A stretch of 64,000 nt of DNA from Leptobacterium sp964389205 (GCA_964389205.1 CAYMDH010000007.1:34144-98143); one strand, 5' to 3'; counted from the first letter of the stretch, positions 1-8,701 are shown. Translations and numbers: made by a program. The notes: generated by a model not told the origin, from the sequence alone.

Positions 1-2202
1 ACAGAAAGCTTTTTAACAAATACTAAAAATTTCATTGTAAACAAATACAAAAAACAAGGGTATCTAAATACTAAAGTTAATTTGGTAACTGCTTTAGACA
101 CTGCTCAAACGAATTCTTTAAAGCTTTTAGTAAATATAGATAGAGGAGATAAAATAAAAGTAAAAAACATTACTTTTAATGGTAATGAGCAACTCAAGGG
201 TAAAAAGCTTCGCAAAGCTATGAGAAATACCAAAAAGAAGTTTATTCCTCGTTTTTGGAAAAAATCTAAGTTTATTGATGCAGACTACAGAGAAGATCTT
301 GCAAACATTATAGATAAGTACAAAGAGAGAGGATATAGAGATGCGAGGATTACTTCTGACACTGTTGTAAAAAATAATAAAGGAAAAACTATAGATATTA
401 ATATATCTATAGAAGAAGGAAATAAGTATTATTTTGGAGATATAGATTTTGTTGGAAATACAGCATATTCTGATCAGTTTTTAAGCACTCTTTTAGGAAT
501 CCAAGAAGGAGATACTTATAATGGCGTTCTTTTTGGAAAACGTATAGCAGATAATACAAGGCCAGATGGCCAAGATATTACAAACCTGTATCAAAACAAT
601 GGGTATCTATTTTCAAGAATTAATAGTGTAGAAGTATCTGCAGTAAATGATACTATTGATTTTGAAGTTAGAATTATAGAAGGAAAACCAGCAACTATAA
701 ACCATGTAAGTGTTAAGGGTAATGATAAAACAAATGATCATGTTATTTATAGATCCATAAGGGTTAGACCTGGTCAATTATATAGTAAAGATAATGTGAT
801 TAGAACGATTAGAGAGTTAGGTCAACTAGGGTTTTTTGATCCAGAAGCCATTACTCCAGATATTCAAAATCCACAACCTGAAGCGGGAACTGTAGATATT
901 GAATATACAGTTGCAGAAAAAGGATCTAGTCAGATAGAATTACAAGGTGGTTTTGGAGGTGGAGGTTTCATAGGAACATTAGGGCTCTCGTTTAGTAATT
1001 TTTCTATAAAAAACATATTTAAAAAAGAAGCATATAAGCCAGTTCCTACAGGAGATGGTCAGCGATTATCACTTCGTTTGCAAGCAAGTAGAACTTTTCA
1101 AACCTATAGTTTTTCATTTACAGAGCCATGGTTAGGAGGTAAAAAACCAGTACAATTTACTGCATCCCTATCTAGAACAACTCAATTTAGATTTGACCCC
1201 TTTACCAGAGATGTGGATAGAGATCAACGTTTTATTATTTCTGGAATTACTCTTGGATTGGCAAAGAGATTGCAAATTCCAGATAACTTTTTTACGTTAT
1301 CTCATTCATTATCATTCCAGAATTTTGATTTAAGGAATTTTAATAGTGGTTTATTTACATTTGGAGATGGTTTTTCTAATAACTTGTCATATACTATTGG
1401 TTTAAGTAGGAGAGAATTGAGTAGAAACCCAATTTATCCAACTTGGGGATCAGAATTTAATTTAAGCGCTAGGGTTACTTTTCCATATTCATTATTTAAT
1501 GGAATTGATTTTGGAGATCTGGAAAATCAACCAGAATTTCAATTACAAGATGCGCAAGGAAGAATTATTGATATTAATGGAAGACCTGTATCAGAATCTG
1601 GTTTAGATCCAGTTCCAGATGTAGCTGCAATTGATCAAGAACGTTTTAATTTGTTAGAATTTTATAAGATAAAATTTGATGGTAAATGGTATACGACAAT
1701 TTGGGATAAATTAGTATTACAAACTGCCGGAGAGTTTGGTTTCTTAGGAGCATATAATGAAGATAGAGGTGTGATTCCTTTTGAAAGATTCTTTTTAGGA
1801 GGTGATGGTTTAGGAAATTTCACGCTAGATGGAAGAGAAAATATAGCACTTAGAGGATATCCAAATCAATCTATTACAACGATTAATGATGAGACTGGTC
1901 AACTCAATCAAGATGGGCAAGCTATCTATAATAAATTCTCGTTAGAACTTAGATACCCTCTTACATTAAAGCCTGCTGCTTCTATATATGGTTTAGCATT
2001 TTTAGAAGGAGGAGCTGCTTTTGACAATTTTAGAGATTTTAATCCGTTTAACTTAAATCGATCAGCTGGATTTGGAATTAGAATCTTCTTACCGGCTTTT
2101 GGATTGCTAGGAATTGATTTTGGTTATGGATTTGATTCTCTTCCAGGTCAAACAGGACCTAATGGTTGGGAGACACATTTTATAATAGGACAGCAATTTT
2201 AA
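1..2202 (+). CDS. bamA: Outer membrane protein assembly factor BamA (5' end outside window)
   Basis: Omp85-family core of the BAM machine, which folds and inserts beta-barrel proteins into the outer membrane. The reading frame is open from base 1, so the gene begins upstream; the TTG at 82 is not its start. About 733 residues are visible. The first third is a series of POTRA modules (recurring GY-x-A/D and V-x-V-G/N-D patterns). The rest is a 16-strand type barrel beginning near the glycine-rich GGFGGGGFIG stretch (about nt 950). It carries an LRGYPNQ motif (about nt 1850), the equivalent of the conserved VRGF loop motif, and ends in a C-terminal aromatic residue (QQF), as expected of an outer-membrane barrel. 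Two ompH/skp chaperone genes follow, the usual order in this phylum. The identification is firm; only the N-terminal part is missing. Confidence 0.95.
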   Translation, partial: TESFLTNTKNFIVNKYKKQGYLNTKVNLVTALDTAQTNSLKLLVNIDRGDKIKVKNITFNGNEQLKGKKLRKAMRNTKKKFIPRFWKKSKFIDADYREDLANIIDKYKERGYRDARITSDTVVKNNKGKTIDINISIEEGNKYYFGDIDFVGNTAYSDQFLSTLLGIQEGDTYNGVLFGKRIADNTRPDGQDITNLYQNNGYLFSRINSVEVSAVNDTIDFEVRIIEGKPATINHVSVKGNDKTNDHVIYRSIRVRPGQLYSKDNVIRTIRELGQLGFFDPEAITPDIQNPQPEAGTVDIEYTVAEKGSSQIELQGGFGGGGFIGTLGLSFSNFSIKNIFKKEAYKPVPTGDGQRLSLRLQASRTFQTYSFSFTEPWLGGKKPVQFTASLSRTTQFRFDPFTRDVDRDQRFIISGITLGLAKRLQIPDNFFTLSHSLSFQNFDLRNFNSGLFTFGDGFSNNLSYTIGLSRRELSRNPIYPTWGSEFNLSARVTFPYSLFNGIDFGDLENQPEFQLQDAQGRIIDINGRPVSESGLDPVPDVAAIDQERFNLLEFYKIKFDGKWYTTIWDKLVLQTAGEFGFLGAYNEDRGVIPFERFFLGGDGLGNFTLDGRENIALRGYPNQSITTINDETGQLNQDGQAIYNKFSLELRYPLTLKPAASIYGLAFLEGGAAFDNFRDFNPFNLNRSAGFGIRIFLPAFGLLGIDFGYGFDSLPGQTGPNGWETHFIIGQQF

Positions 2203-2241
2203 TTTTTGGCACGATATTTTCTTTATAAAAAATAACAGCTT

Positions 2242-3054
2242 ATGAAAACTAAAGTTTTTTTATTGTTGAGCTTTGTGGCAATATCTTTGCAAGCACAACG
2301 TGGAGTTAGAATTGGTTACATTGACATGGAGTATATCTTAGAAAATGTAGTAGAATATCAAGATGCTAATGCCCAGTTGAACTCTAAAGTGCAAAAATGG
2401 AAAATTGAAATAGAGCAGAAGAAGAGTAAGGTTGAGCAAATGAAGAAAGATTTAAATGCAGAAAAAGTATTACTGACAAAAGAATTGATTGAAGAAAAAG
2501 AAGAAGATATTCAAATTTTAGAAAAAGAAGTATTAGAATATCAACAAGATCGTTTTGGACCCGAAGGAGATTTAGTAATACAAAGACGTTTATTAGTACA
2601 GCCAATTCAAGATCAGGTGTTTAATGTAGTTCAGGAAATTGCAGGAAATAGGAAATATGATTTTATTTTTGATAAATCTGCAGATGTAGTTATGTTGTAT
2701 TCCGATAAAAAATACGATATTAGCGACCAAGTTTTAAAACGTATAGACGTTACAAGAAAAAAAGAGGTTAGAAAAGCAAGAAATAAGAAAAATGAAAAGG
2801 AGAAGTTTGATGCTACTCCTAATCCTGAAGTAGAAGCTAGAAAGAAATCTGCTGAAGAGAAAAGAACGAAAAGAGAACAAGATTTAGAAGCTAGAAGAAA
2901 AGCTAAATTAGAGCAAAGAGAAGCGCTAAAAAAAGCATATGACGAAAGAAGAAAAAAGTTGCTAGCAGATAGGGAAGCAAAGAAAAAGGCAACCTTAGAA
3001 GCTAAAGAAAAAAAGAAAAAAGAGAACGAAAAGAGAAAAAATAACGAAAATTAA
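2242..3054 (+). CDS. OmpH/Skp family periplasmic chaperone with long charged C-terminal tail
   Basis: 270-residue secreted protein. A signal peptide (residues 1-19, ending SLQAQ) is followed by an OmpH/Skp domain (about 20-170) with the typical start (V-R-I-G-Y-I-D-M-E-Y-I) and a long central coiled coil. Skp-type proteins hold unfolded outer-membrane proteins in the periplasm for BamA, encoded 39 bases upstream. The family is usually about 160-180 residues. Here about 100 extra residues (from about 170) are almost wholly Lys, Glu, Arg and Ala, probably a solvent-exposed single helix. This tail is the odd feature. The start is the ATG that opens the signal peptide. Confidence 0.9.
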   Translation: MKTKVFLLLSFVAISLQAQRGVRIGYIDMEYILENVVEYQDANAQLNSKVQKWKIEIEQKKSKVEQMKKDLNAEKVLLTKELIEEKEEDIQILEKEVLEYQQDRFGPEGDLVIQRRLLVQPIQDQVFNVVQEIAGNRKYDFIFDKSADVVMLYSDKKYDISDQVLKRIDVTRKKEVRKARNKKNEKEKFDATPNPEVEARKKSAEEKRTKREQDLEARRKAKLEQREALKKAYDERRKKLLADREAKKKATLEAKEKKKKENEKRKNNEN

Positions 3055-3108
3055 TATTGACAATAATTTAATTACACATAAACATAAATAATTATTATTC
3101 TTTACATC

Positions 3109-3618
3109 ATGAAACAGATTAAAACGTTTTTAATTGCTTTTGCATTAGTTGTTGGAGCTACCAGTTATGTTAACGGACAAAGCAGTGTTGCGCATATAAA
3201 CGTTCAACAATTAGTAAACGATATGCCAGAGACGAAAGCAGCTCAGGCTGAGCTTAAAAAATTAGAACAAACATTAAGAGCAGACCTTGAAGGTGCTTCT
3301 AAAGAGTATCAAAATAAGGTATTGCAATATAAAAATGAAGTTCAGTCAAAAACAGACGAAGAAAATCAAAAGAGAGCTCAAGAAGTACAACAATTAGAAG
3401 TGAACTTCCGTCAAGCAGAACAAGCAGCTGGGCAAGAGTTACAAAAAAAGCAAGTTGAGTTATTAGAACCAATTTTTAATAAAGCAAGAGAAGCTATACA
3501 AAAAGTAGCAAAAGCTAAAGGAATTCAATATGTACTAGACACTACACAAGGTGGTGGTGTTGTAGTTCACGACGGTAAGGATCTAATGGCAGATGTTAAA
3601 AAAGAGCTAGGTTTCTAG
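3109..3618 (+). CDS. OmpH/Skp family periplasmic chaperone
   Basis: 169 residues, the normal length for OmpH/Skp. The signal peptide spans residues 1-23 (ending VNGQ); the mature part opens with SSVAHINVQQLVNDMP and runs into a coiled coil rich in Lys, Glu and Gln, then a closing beta segment (G-I-Q-Y-V-L-D-T). It is the second chaperone gene of the bamA-ompH-ompH operon, and an intrinsic terminator stands 30 bases after its stop. Its role is to escort unfolded outer-membrane proteins. Unlike its neighbour it lacks a charged tail, so the two copies may divide the work. Confidence 0.92.
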   Translation: MKQIKTFLIAFALVVGATSYVNGQSSVAHINVQQLVNDMPETKAAQAELKKLEQTLRADLEGASKEYQNKVLQYKNEVQSKTDEENQKRAQEVQQLEVNFRQAEQAAGQELQKKQVELLEPIFNKAREAIQKVAKAKGIQYVLDTTQGGGVVVHDGKDLMADVKKELGF

Positions 3619-3647
3619 TCTAAAAACGAAATAGAATTTATTTTTAA

Positions 3648-3674
3648 AAAACCACCTAAAAGGTGGTTTTTTTA
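3648..3674 (+). terminator. Intrinsic terminator after the bamA-ompH operon
   Basis: A perfect 10-bp stem (AAAACCACCT / AGGTGGTTTT, 3648-3657 with 3661-3670) is followed by a T run. It closes the outer-membrane assembly operon and separates it from the peptide gene starting at 3709. Confidence 0.85.
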
Positions 3675-3708
3675 TTACCTTTAAAAAAGAACTTAAAAAA
3701 TTATAAAG

Positions 3709-3837
3709 ATGAAATTAAAAGAACTTAAAAAGTACAGAATAAAAAACCTGTACGAAATACTAGGAGGTACTGGTACTTTAACTGGAGGTAACCCAGCAAG
3801 AGGTGCTAATGATCCCAATGCTGGAGTGGCTAATTAA
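3709..3837 (+). CDS. Cysteine-free double-glycine peptide (42 aa), putative C39-processed bacteriocin-like or signal peptide
   Basis: Small ORF of 42 residues starting MKLKELKKYRIKNLYEILGG. The N-terminal part is a basic/hydrophobic helix ending in Gly-Gly (residues 19-20), as in leaders cut by peptidase-C39 exporters; such an exporter starts 166 bases downstream. A second Gly-Gly lies at 26-27. The remainder after residue 20 is short, polar and rich in Gly, Asn and Ala, with three Thr and no Cys or Ser, so it cannot form lanthionine rings. Terminators bound it on both sides (3648-3674 and 3869-3895), suggesting its own transcript. A weak -7-like box TACCTTTA lies at 3676-3683. The function is unknown. 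It could be an unmodified bacteriocin-like peptide, a peptide signal or a decayed precursor. Confidence 0.65.
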   Translation: MKLKELKKYRIKNLYEILGGTGTLTGGNPARGANDPNAGVAN

Positions 3838-3868
3838 AGAAAGCTGATATAATAAGAAATAAAGTATA

Positions 3869-3895
3869 AAAATCACTTTTTAGGTGGTTTTTTTT
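3869..3895 (+). terminator. Intrinsic terminator after the double-glycine peptide gene
   Basis: The stem AAAATCAC / GTGGTTTT (3869-3876 with 3884-3891, one G-T pair, 7-base loop) is followed by a run of T. It isolates the small peptide gene from the exporter genes downstream. Confidence 0.8.
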
Positions 3896-4002
3896 ATGTT
3901 TAAAAATTTAATTCATAAAGAAAGAGTTAATCTATAATTAATATTGTTATTTCTGCTAGGGAATTAAAATAATTATAATATTTTTATAGCCAAATTAAAC
4001 GA

Positions 4003-6207
4003 ATGAAATTAAGAAAGTTCCCATTTTATAAACAACTAGACCAAATGGATTGTGGTCCAACTTGCCTTAGAATGGTAACTAAGCATCATGGAAAATCTGT
4101 TCCGATAGATGCGCTTAGAAGAAAGGCAAATATTACAAGAGAAGGAGTTTCCTTAGGAGGCATAGCAGAGGCGGCTGAAGATATAGGGTATCACACTCTG
4201 GCTGTAAGTGTAGATTTTAAAACTTTGGCCGAAGAAGTTCCGTTTCCTTGTATTGCACACTGGAGACAACGTCATTTTGTTGTTGTTCATGATATAAAAA
4301 AGGATACTATATATGTTGCAGATCCTGCGCATGGATTAGTTAAGTACAGCAAGGAAGATTTTATTAAAGGATGGATAGGTAAAAATGCAGATCCAGATAG
4401 TTCAGAAGGCTATTTATTGTTATTAGAACCTACGCCAGAGTTCTATGATATGGATCTTGGAGAAAAGAAAGAATATGGCTTCAAGTTTTTATTTCGCTAT
4501 TTTAAACCCTACAAAGCATATATAATACAACTTATTGTAGGATTAATTGTAGGTAGTTTACTTCAATTAATCTTTCCTTTTTTAACACAAGCTGTTGTAG
4601 ATTACGGTATTAATTATCAGAATATTAATTTTGTATACCTGATTCTTGTAGCTCAATTAACATTGTTTATTTCTCAAACAACTGTAGAACTAATCAGAGG
4701 ATGGATTCTATTACATATGACCAGTAGAATTAATATCAATTTAATTTCAGACTTTCTTATAAAATTAATGCGATTGCCTATTGCCTTTTTTGATTCAAAA
4801 AATACAGGGGATATCATACAACGTATCTATGATCATAATAGGATACAAAGTTTTCTTTCTTCTACAACCTTAAATACGCTATTCTCGGCATTTAATTTTG
4901 TTATTTTTGGAGCAGTATTGGCCTATTATAACCTCACTATTTTTACATTATTTCTCGTTGGTTCTCTAATGTATATTGGATGGACATTACTATTCCTGAA
5001 AAAACGAGCAGAACTTGATTATAAAAGATTTGATCAATCATCTGATAATCAAAGTAGTTTGTATCAATTAATCTCAGGAATGCAAGAGATCAAATTAAAT
5101 GGATCTGAACGTCGTCGTCGTTGGGAATGGGAGGCTATTCAAGTTCGGTTATTTAAAATATCTATAAAAGGATTAGCATTATCGCAAACCCAAAATACAG
5201 GAGGGCAATTTTTAAATGAACTTAAAAACATATTGATCACTTTTATCGCGGCCAAATCTGTGATAGATGGAAGCTTAACTCTGGGGGAGATGTTATCCAT
5301 ACAATATATTATTGGGCAGCTAAACTTACCTATAAATAACTTTATTTCGTTTATTCAAACAGGACAAGATGCTAAAATAAGTTTAGAGCGTTTGGCAGAG
5401 ATTCATTTAAAAGATGATGAAGAAGATAGATCAGAAGATTTTATAAAAGAATTACCACAAGATAAATCTATAAAATTAAAAGACTTTAGTTTTAGATATG
5501 GAGGGTTATCATCTCCATGGGTATTAGAAAATATAGATGTAGAAATACCAGAAGGAAAAGTAACAGCTATAGTAGGAGCTAGTGGTAGTGGTAAAACAAC
5601 TTTAATTAAGTTATTATTAAAATTCTATGAACCTACAGAAGGCACTATTACTATTGGGAATACAAAACTTAATAATATAAGTACTAACACTTGGCGTAAA
5701 GCTTGTGGATCTGTAATGCAGGATGGATTTTTATTTGGAGATACTATATCGAGAAATATTACAGAATCAGATTCTGAAGGAATTATAGATAAAGAACGAT
5801 TAGTACATGCAGTTAAAGTAGCCAATTTAGAAGAGTTCGTAGATGAATTGCCTTCTGGTTACAATACTAAAATTGGGAGTAGTGGTGTAAATATAAGTGG
5901 AGGACAAAAGCAGCGTGTTTTTATAGCCAGATCTGTTTATAAAGATCCTAAATATATCTTTTTTGACGAAGCAACAAGTGCACTAGATGCTAATAATGAA
6001 AAGGTAATTATGGAAAACTTGCAAGAGTTTTACAAGGGAAAAACAGTTGTAGTAGTAGCTCATCGATTGAGTACCGTAAAAAATGCAGATCAAATTATAG
6101 TTTTAGACAAAGGAAAAATTATTGAACTAGGAAATCATAAAGAATTGACTGATAAGCGAGGTGCTTATTATACGCTAGTTAAAAATCAGTTAGAATTAGG
6201 AAATTAA
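4003..6207 (+). CDS. Peptidase-C39-containing ABC transporter (peptide bacteriocin/lanthipeptide exporter)
   Basis: 734-residue PCAT protein: protease, membrane domain and ATPase in one chain. The N-terminal C39 cysteine peptidase (about 1-140) has the QMDCGPTC motif with catalytic Cys17, His91 and Asp107. An ABC exporter membrane domain with six segments follows (about 165-440). The nucleotide-binding domain has Walker A GASGSGKTT (525-533), signature ISGGQ (631-635), Walker B FFDEA (653-657) and switch His687. C39 domains cut substrate leaders after Gly-Gly, exactly the motif in the precursor peptides here, and the ATPase drives export. The next gene starts directly after its stop codon. 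All catalytic residues are present. It most likely serves the lanthipeptides, and perhaps also the Cys-free peptide at 3709. Confidence 0.93.
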   Translation: MKLRKFPFYKQLDQMDCGPTCLRMVTKHHGKSVPIDALRRKANITREGVSLGGIAEAAEDIGYHTLAVSVDFKTLAEEVPFPCIAHWRQRHFVVVHDIKKDTIYVADPAHGLVKYSKEDFIKGWIGKNADPDSSEGYLLLLEPTPEFYDMDLGEKKEYGFKFLFRYFKPYKAYIIQLIVGLIVGSLLQLIFPFLTQAVVDYGINYQNINFVYLILVAQLTLFISQTTVELIRGWILLHMTSRININLISDFLIKLMRLPIAFFDSKNTGDIIQRIYDHNRIQSFLSSTTLNTLFSAFNFVIFGAVLAYYNLTIFTLFLVGSLMYIGWTLLFLKKRAELDYKRFDQSSDNQSSLYQLISGMQEIKLNGSERRRRWEWEAIQVRLFKISIKGLALSQTQNTGGQFLNELKNILITFIAAKSVIDGSLTLGEMLSIQYIIGQLNLPINNFISFIQTGQDAKISLERLAEIHLKDDEEDRSEDFIKELPQDKSIKLKDFSFRYGGLSSPWVLENIDVEIPEGKVTAIVGASGSGKTTLIKLLLKFYEPTEGTITIGNTKLNNISTNTWRKACGSVMQDGFLFGDTISRNITESDSEGIIDKERLVHAVKVANLEEFVDELPSGYNTKIGSSGVNISGGQKQRVFIARSVYKDPKYIFFDEATSALDANNEKVIMENLQEFYKGKTVVVVAHRLSTVKNADQIIVLDKGKIIELGNHKELTDKRGAYYTLVKNQLELGN

Positions 6208-7533
6208 ATGGCTGAGGAAGAAGAAGATAAAAAAAGAAAAATCGACGAAATAGATGAGCGCTCCGACCAGGTAAAAGAAATTTTGGGGAAAGCTCCTAAT
6301 TGGGTAATTAGATGGGGAATTACAGTAATATTCATTATTGTGATTTTATTGGTTATTGGGGCAGCTTTAATTAGTTATAACGATATATTGCCATCAAGAG
6401 TAATCATTACTTCGCAAAATCCTCCAGTGTATTTAGATGCTAAGTCGTCAGGAAGATTGACTAATATTTTTGTAGAACCTGATCAATTAGTAAAAGAAGG
6501 TAAGGTGCTTGCCGAAATAGAAAATACAGCAAACTTTAATGATGTTTATATATTAAAAGATAGGATAAAAGATTTTTCTGCAGACATTTCTACTACGGAC
6601 TCTTTGAATTTTGTTTTTCCTTCTTTTCTTGAATTGGGTACTATTCAATTAGATTATTCAGCTTTTTTAACAGCCTATCAAACGTATATTATTTATACAT
6701 CTCAAGAACCAGATAAAAAGGAAGCTAAAGGAATATTTAATCAGTTAAATACGCAAAGGGAACTGTTGAAAAAACAGCGGATACAATTAGCATATGCAAA
6801 AGAACAATTGGAAATAGCCGATTCTAACATAGTGCGGATGAGAAAGCTCAGAGATAGAGGTGTGCTTTCAACAGGTGAATTTGAAGTTGAACAAAATAAT
6901 TATTTGAGTAGCAAGTCACAATATGAAAATTCTAAGAATGCTATTTCTAATACTTTGTTGTCAATTCAAAGTAACAGTAGTTCATTAACACGTACTGATA
7001 TTCAGGGTGTACAATCTAGTAATAATAATCGTCAATCATTAGAGTTAGCATATCAACGGTTAAAAAATGCAATCCTACAATGGGAGCAACAATTTATTTT
7101 AAAAAGCCCTATAGACGGAAAGGTTACTGTTTTTGATATAAGAGCAAAGAATCAAAGTGTCAATACTGGAGAAACACTGTTTACTATAGTGCCCAGTGAT
7201 TATGAAAAACTAGTGGCAAAACTCAATGTGCCTATCCAAAACTCAGGAAAAGTAGAAGTAGGACAACGTGTTATTATAAAGTTAGATAATTATCCTAATC
7301 AAGAATGGGGAAGTTTAGAAGGGAAAATAGTTAGTATTTCTGATGTTCCTAAACGAGGAGAACAAATTGCTGAATACACAATTTATGTAGACATTATAGG
7401 AGGATTAACAACTAGCTATAAAAAAGAAATTGAGTTTAAACAAGAAATGCAAGGAACAGCAGAAATTGTTTTAGAAGAGCTTACTATTTTAGAACGTGTT
7501 TTCTATCAATTGCGAAGTATTTTAGATGAATAA
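6208..7533 (+). CDS. HlyD-family secretion adaptor protein
   Basis: 441 residues. A cytoplasmic N-terminus rich in acidic and basic residues precedes one transmembrane helix (about 34-58). Then come the biotinyl-lipoyl-like half motif (Y-L-D-A-K-S-S-G-R-L), a long coiled-coil hairpin (about 110-290) and the second lipoyl half plus beta-barrel region (SPIDGKVTVFDI onward). This is the periplasmic adaptor of type I secretion-like systems, bridging the ABC exporter to an outer-membrane channel, which is not encoded here. The start codon directly follows the exporter stop, so the two are translationally linked. Confidence 0.9.
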   Translation: MAEEEEDKKRKIDEIDERSDQVKEILGKAPNWVIRWGITVIFIIVILLVIGAALISYNDILPSRVIITSQNPPVYLDAKSSGRLTNIFVEPDQLVKEGKVLAEIENTANFNDVYILKDRIKDFSADISTTDSLNFVFPSFLELGTIQLDYSAFLTAYQTYIIYTSQEPDKKEAKGIFNQLNTQRELLKKQRIQLAYAKEQLEIADSNIVRMRKLRDRGVLSTGEFEVEQNNYLSSKSQYENSKNAISNTLLSIQSNSSSLTRTDIQGVQSSNNNRQSLELAYQRLKNAILQWEQQFILKSPIDGKVTVFDIRAKNQSVNTGETLFTIVPSDYEKLVAKLNVPIQNSGKVEVGQRVIIKLDNYPNQEWGSLEGKIVSISDVPKRGEQIAEYTIYVDIIGGLTTSYKKEIEFKQEMQGTAEIVLEELTILERVFYQLRSILDE

Positions 7534-7534
7534 A

Positions 7535-7566
7535 AAAGAAAGTCAAAAATAATTCTGACTTTCTTT
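7535..7566. terminator. Bidirectional terminator between converging exporter and precursor genes
   Basis: A perfect 11-bp stem AAAGAAAGTCA / TGACTTTCTTT (7535-7545 with 7556-7566) lies between the HlyD stop on the + strand and the precursor stop on the - strand. A-rich and T-rich flanks on both sides suit termination in both directions. Confidence 0.75.
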
Positions 7567-7575
7567 GATCATATA

Positions 7576-7782
7576 CTAGCATTTATGAGTTACTCTACAT
7601 GTACCGTTTAGAGAGCAAAAACAGCTAATATTGCTTCCATTTTGAGGATTAGCATCTTCTTCACAAATATCTACACTTTCTATAAGACCATCAACACCAG
7701 TTCCTCCTTGTATAGATTTCATTTTTAAATTTGCAATTTTACTTCTGTTTAATTTTAAGCTTTTTACATTCTTTTTTTTCAT
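7576..7782 (-). CDS. Class I lanthipeptide precursor 1 (LanA1)
   Basis: 68-residue precursor. The leader MKKKNVKSLKLNRSKIANL-KMKSIQGG follows the pattern K-K-x-x-x-x-x-L-x-x-N-x-x-x-I-x-x-L...GG shared by all four precursors here. The core after Gly-Gly (about 41 residues) has five Cys and several Ser/Thr, including the string SCFC-SLN-GTC that recurs in precursor 4, so several thioether rings are possible. Leader removal is expected by the C39 domain of the exporter at 4003. It lies apart from the other precursors (315 bases from LanA2) and converges on the exporter operon. Ring pattern and activity cannot be read from sequence. Confidence 0.82.
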   Translation of the reverse strand: MKKKNVKSLKLNRSKIANLKMKSIQGGTGVDGLIESVDICEEDANPQNGSNISCFCSLNGTCRVTHKC

Positions 7783-8097
7783 AATAAATAATTTTGATTA
7801 TTAATAAATATTTATTCAAAGGATGATTAAAAAAATGAAGAATCCCAATTAAAAAGCTCTGGTTTCTTGAAATTAGAGTAATTTTTATGTAATTAAATTG
7901 CTTATTATCAACATATTAAAATAATAGATGTGTTAAATTAATGGGGCTGACATAAAAAACTAAAAATAAAGAGATTACTAATTTAGATATCCATAATTAA
8001 GTTAAAATCGGAGAAATAATATGCTATTATCTTTGATGAATATAAAAAACCAGAGAAACTTTAACCCTTCTCTGGCTTTTTGAAATTTTATACTATT
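7783..8097. other. Intergenic region upstream of LanA1
   Basis: 315 bases, strongly AT-rich, between LanA1 and LanA2. Apart from the terminator at 8045-8080 no gene is seen; the region must hold the LanA1 promoter, but no clear TAnnTTTG box was found on the - strand. Confidence 0.6.
8045..8081 (-). terminator. Intrinsic terminator after LanA2
   Basis: The stem CCAGAGAA / TTCTCTGG (8050-8057 with 8068-8075) is extended by an A/T pairing arm with one mismatch. On the - strand it is followed by a run of T (complement of 8044-8049). It stands 17 bases after the LanA2 stop. Confidence 0.75.
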
Positions 8098-8346
8098 TTA
8101 ACCACAAGGGACTAAACATGTAATAAAATTTTGAGTAGCAGTTGGATTACATCCATTGGTGCCAGGATTACATCCATTAGTATTACAACCACAAGCAGTA
8201 ACATTACAACCATCTAATACTCCTGTGAAAATACATTGAGGGTTTGTAGAAGGGCCGCCGTTCCCTCCTGAAACTTTTCCAGTATTAAGACTAGAGATCA
8301 TCTTTTTGTTAAATGTCAATTTGTTGTTTAATTTCTTTTTTTTCAT
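8098..8346 (-). CDS. Class I lanthipeptide precursor 2 (LanA2), Asn/Gly/Cys-rich core
   Basis: 82 residues. The open frame extends upstream to 8460, but the family leader begins at the ATG of 8346 (MKKKKLNNKLTFNKKMISSL...SGG), so that start is used; the longer form would overlap LanA3. The core after the first Gly-Gly has eight Cys and many Thr. It contains the repeated unit TNGCNP (NTNGCNPGTNGCNPT) and ends TCLVPCG. It shares the leader with its neighbours but not the core, as expected when one enzyme set modifies several products. A hairpin (8372-8393) separates it from LanA3 upstream and a terminator follows. Confidence 0.83.
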   Translation of the reverse strand: MKKKKLNNKLTFNKKMISSLNTGKVSGGNGGPSTNPQCIFTGVLDGCNVTACGCNTNGCNPGTNGCNPTATQNFITCLVPCG

Positions 8347-8371
8347 AATTATAGATTTTAAATAGAAACTG

Positions 8372-8393
8372 AAAAGTATTTTGCAATACTTTT
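8372..8393 (-). terminator. Hairpin between LanA3 and LanA2 (partial terminator or processing site)
   Basis: A perfect 9-bp stem AAAAGTATT / AATACTTTT with loop TTGC (8372-8393) lies in the 86-base gap between LanA3 and LanA2. On the - strand the T run is short, so it may only dampen read-through or stabilise the upstream mRNA. Confidence 0.45.
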
Positions 8394-8432
8394 TTCTCAG
8401 CTCTTGATTAATAATAAGTGATTTGATTTTTT

Positions 8433-8609
8433 CTACCGATCTCCAGGGCATGGAGGGCAATCGGTAACTGTTACATTACACCAGCACGATCCGGCCAAGC
8501 CAGTGCACAATGCAGAGTTGTTTCCTGTTCCTCCTTTTAGCCTATTGTCGGTTAAGTTGGAGATTAACTTCTTGTTGAATCTCAAGCTTTTTAGATCTCT
8601 TTTTTTCAT
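8433..8609 (-). CDS. Class I lanthipeptide precursor 3 (LanA3)
   Basis: 58 residues from the ATG at 8609 (the upstream extension to 8639 lacks the family start). The leader MKKRDLKSLRFNKKLISNL...LKGG matches the other precursors. The core after Gly-Gly is 31 residues with five Cys (ALC, SCWC, DC, PC) and several Ser/Thr, and ends in PGDR. The SCWC string parallels the SCFC of precursors 1 and 4. It is probably the first gene of a short LanA3-LanA2 transcript. The upstream motif at 8702-8715 is shared with precursor 4. Confidence 0.83.
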   Translation of the reverse strand: MKKRDLKSLRFNKKLISNLTDNRLKGGTGNNSALCTGLAGSCWCNVTVTDCPPCPGDR

Positions 8610-8701
8610 GACTTTAAGTTTTAATAGATTTATAATCATAAAGTTAAGATGAAAATCTTTTTAAAATCAAAGTGTAGTTGTGTTCTTTGTAAGTGGTATT
8701 T

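Noticed and set aside
82..2202. TTG at 82 as start of the bamA gene
   Set aside because: The frame is open back to base 1 and encodes more POTRA sequence, so the gene simply begins outside the window.
8347..8460. Longer start of precursor 2
   Set aside because: The 38 extra residues do not match the family leader and overlap the precursor 3 gene; the conserved leader begins at 8346.
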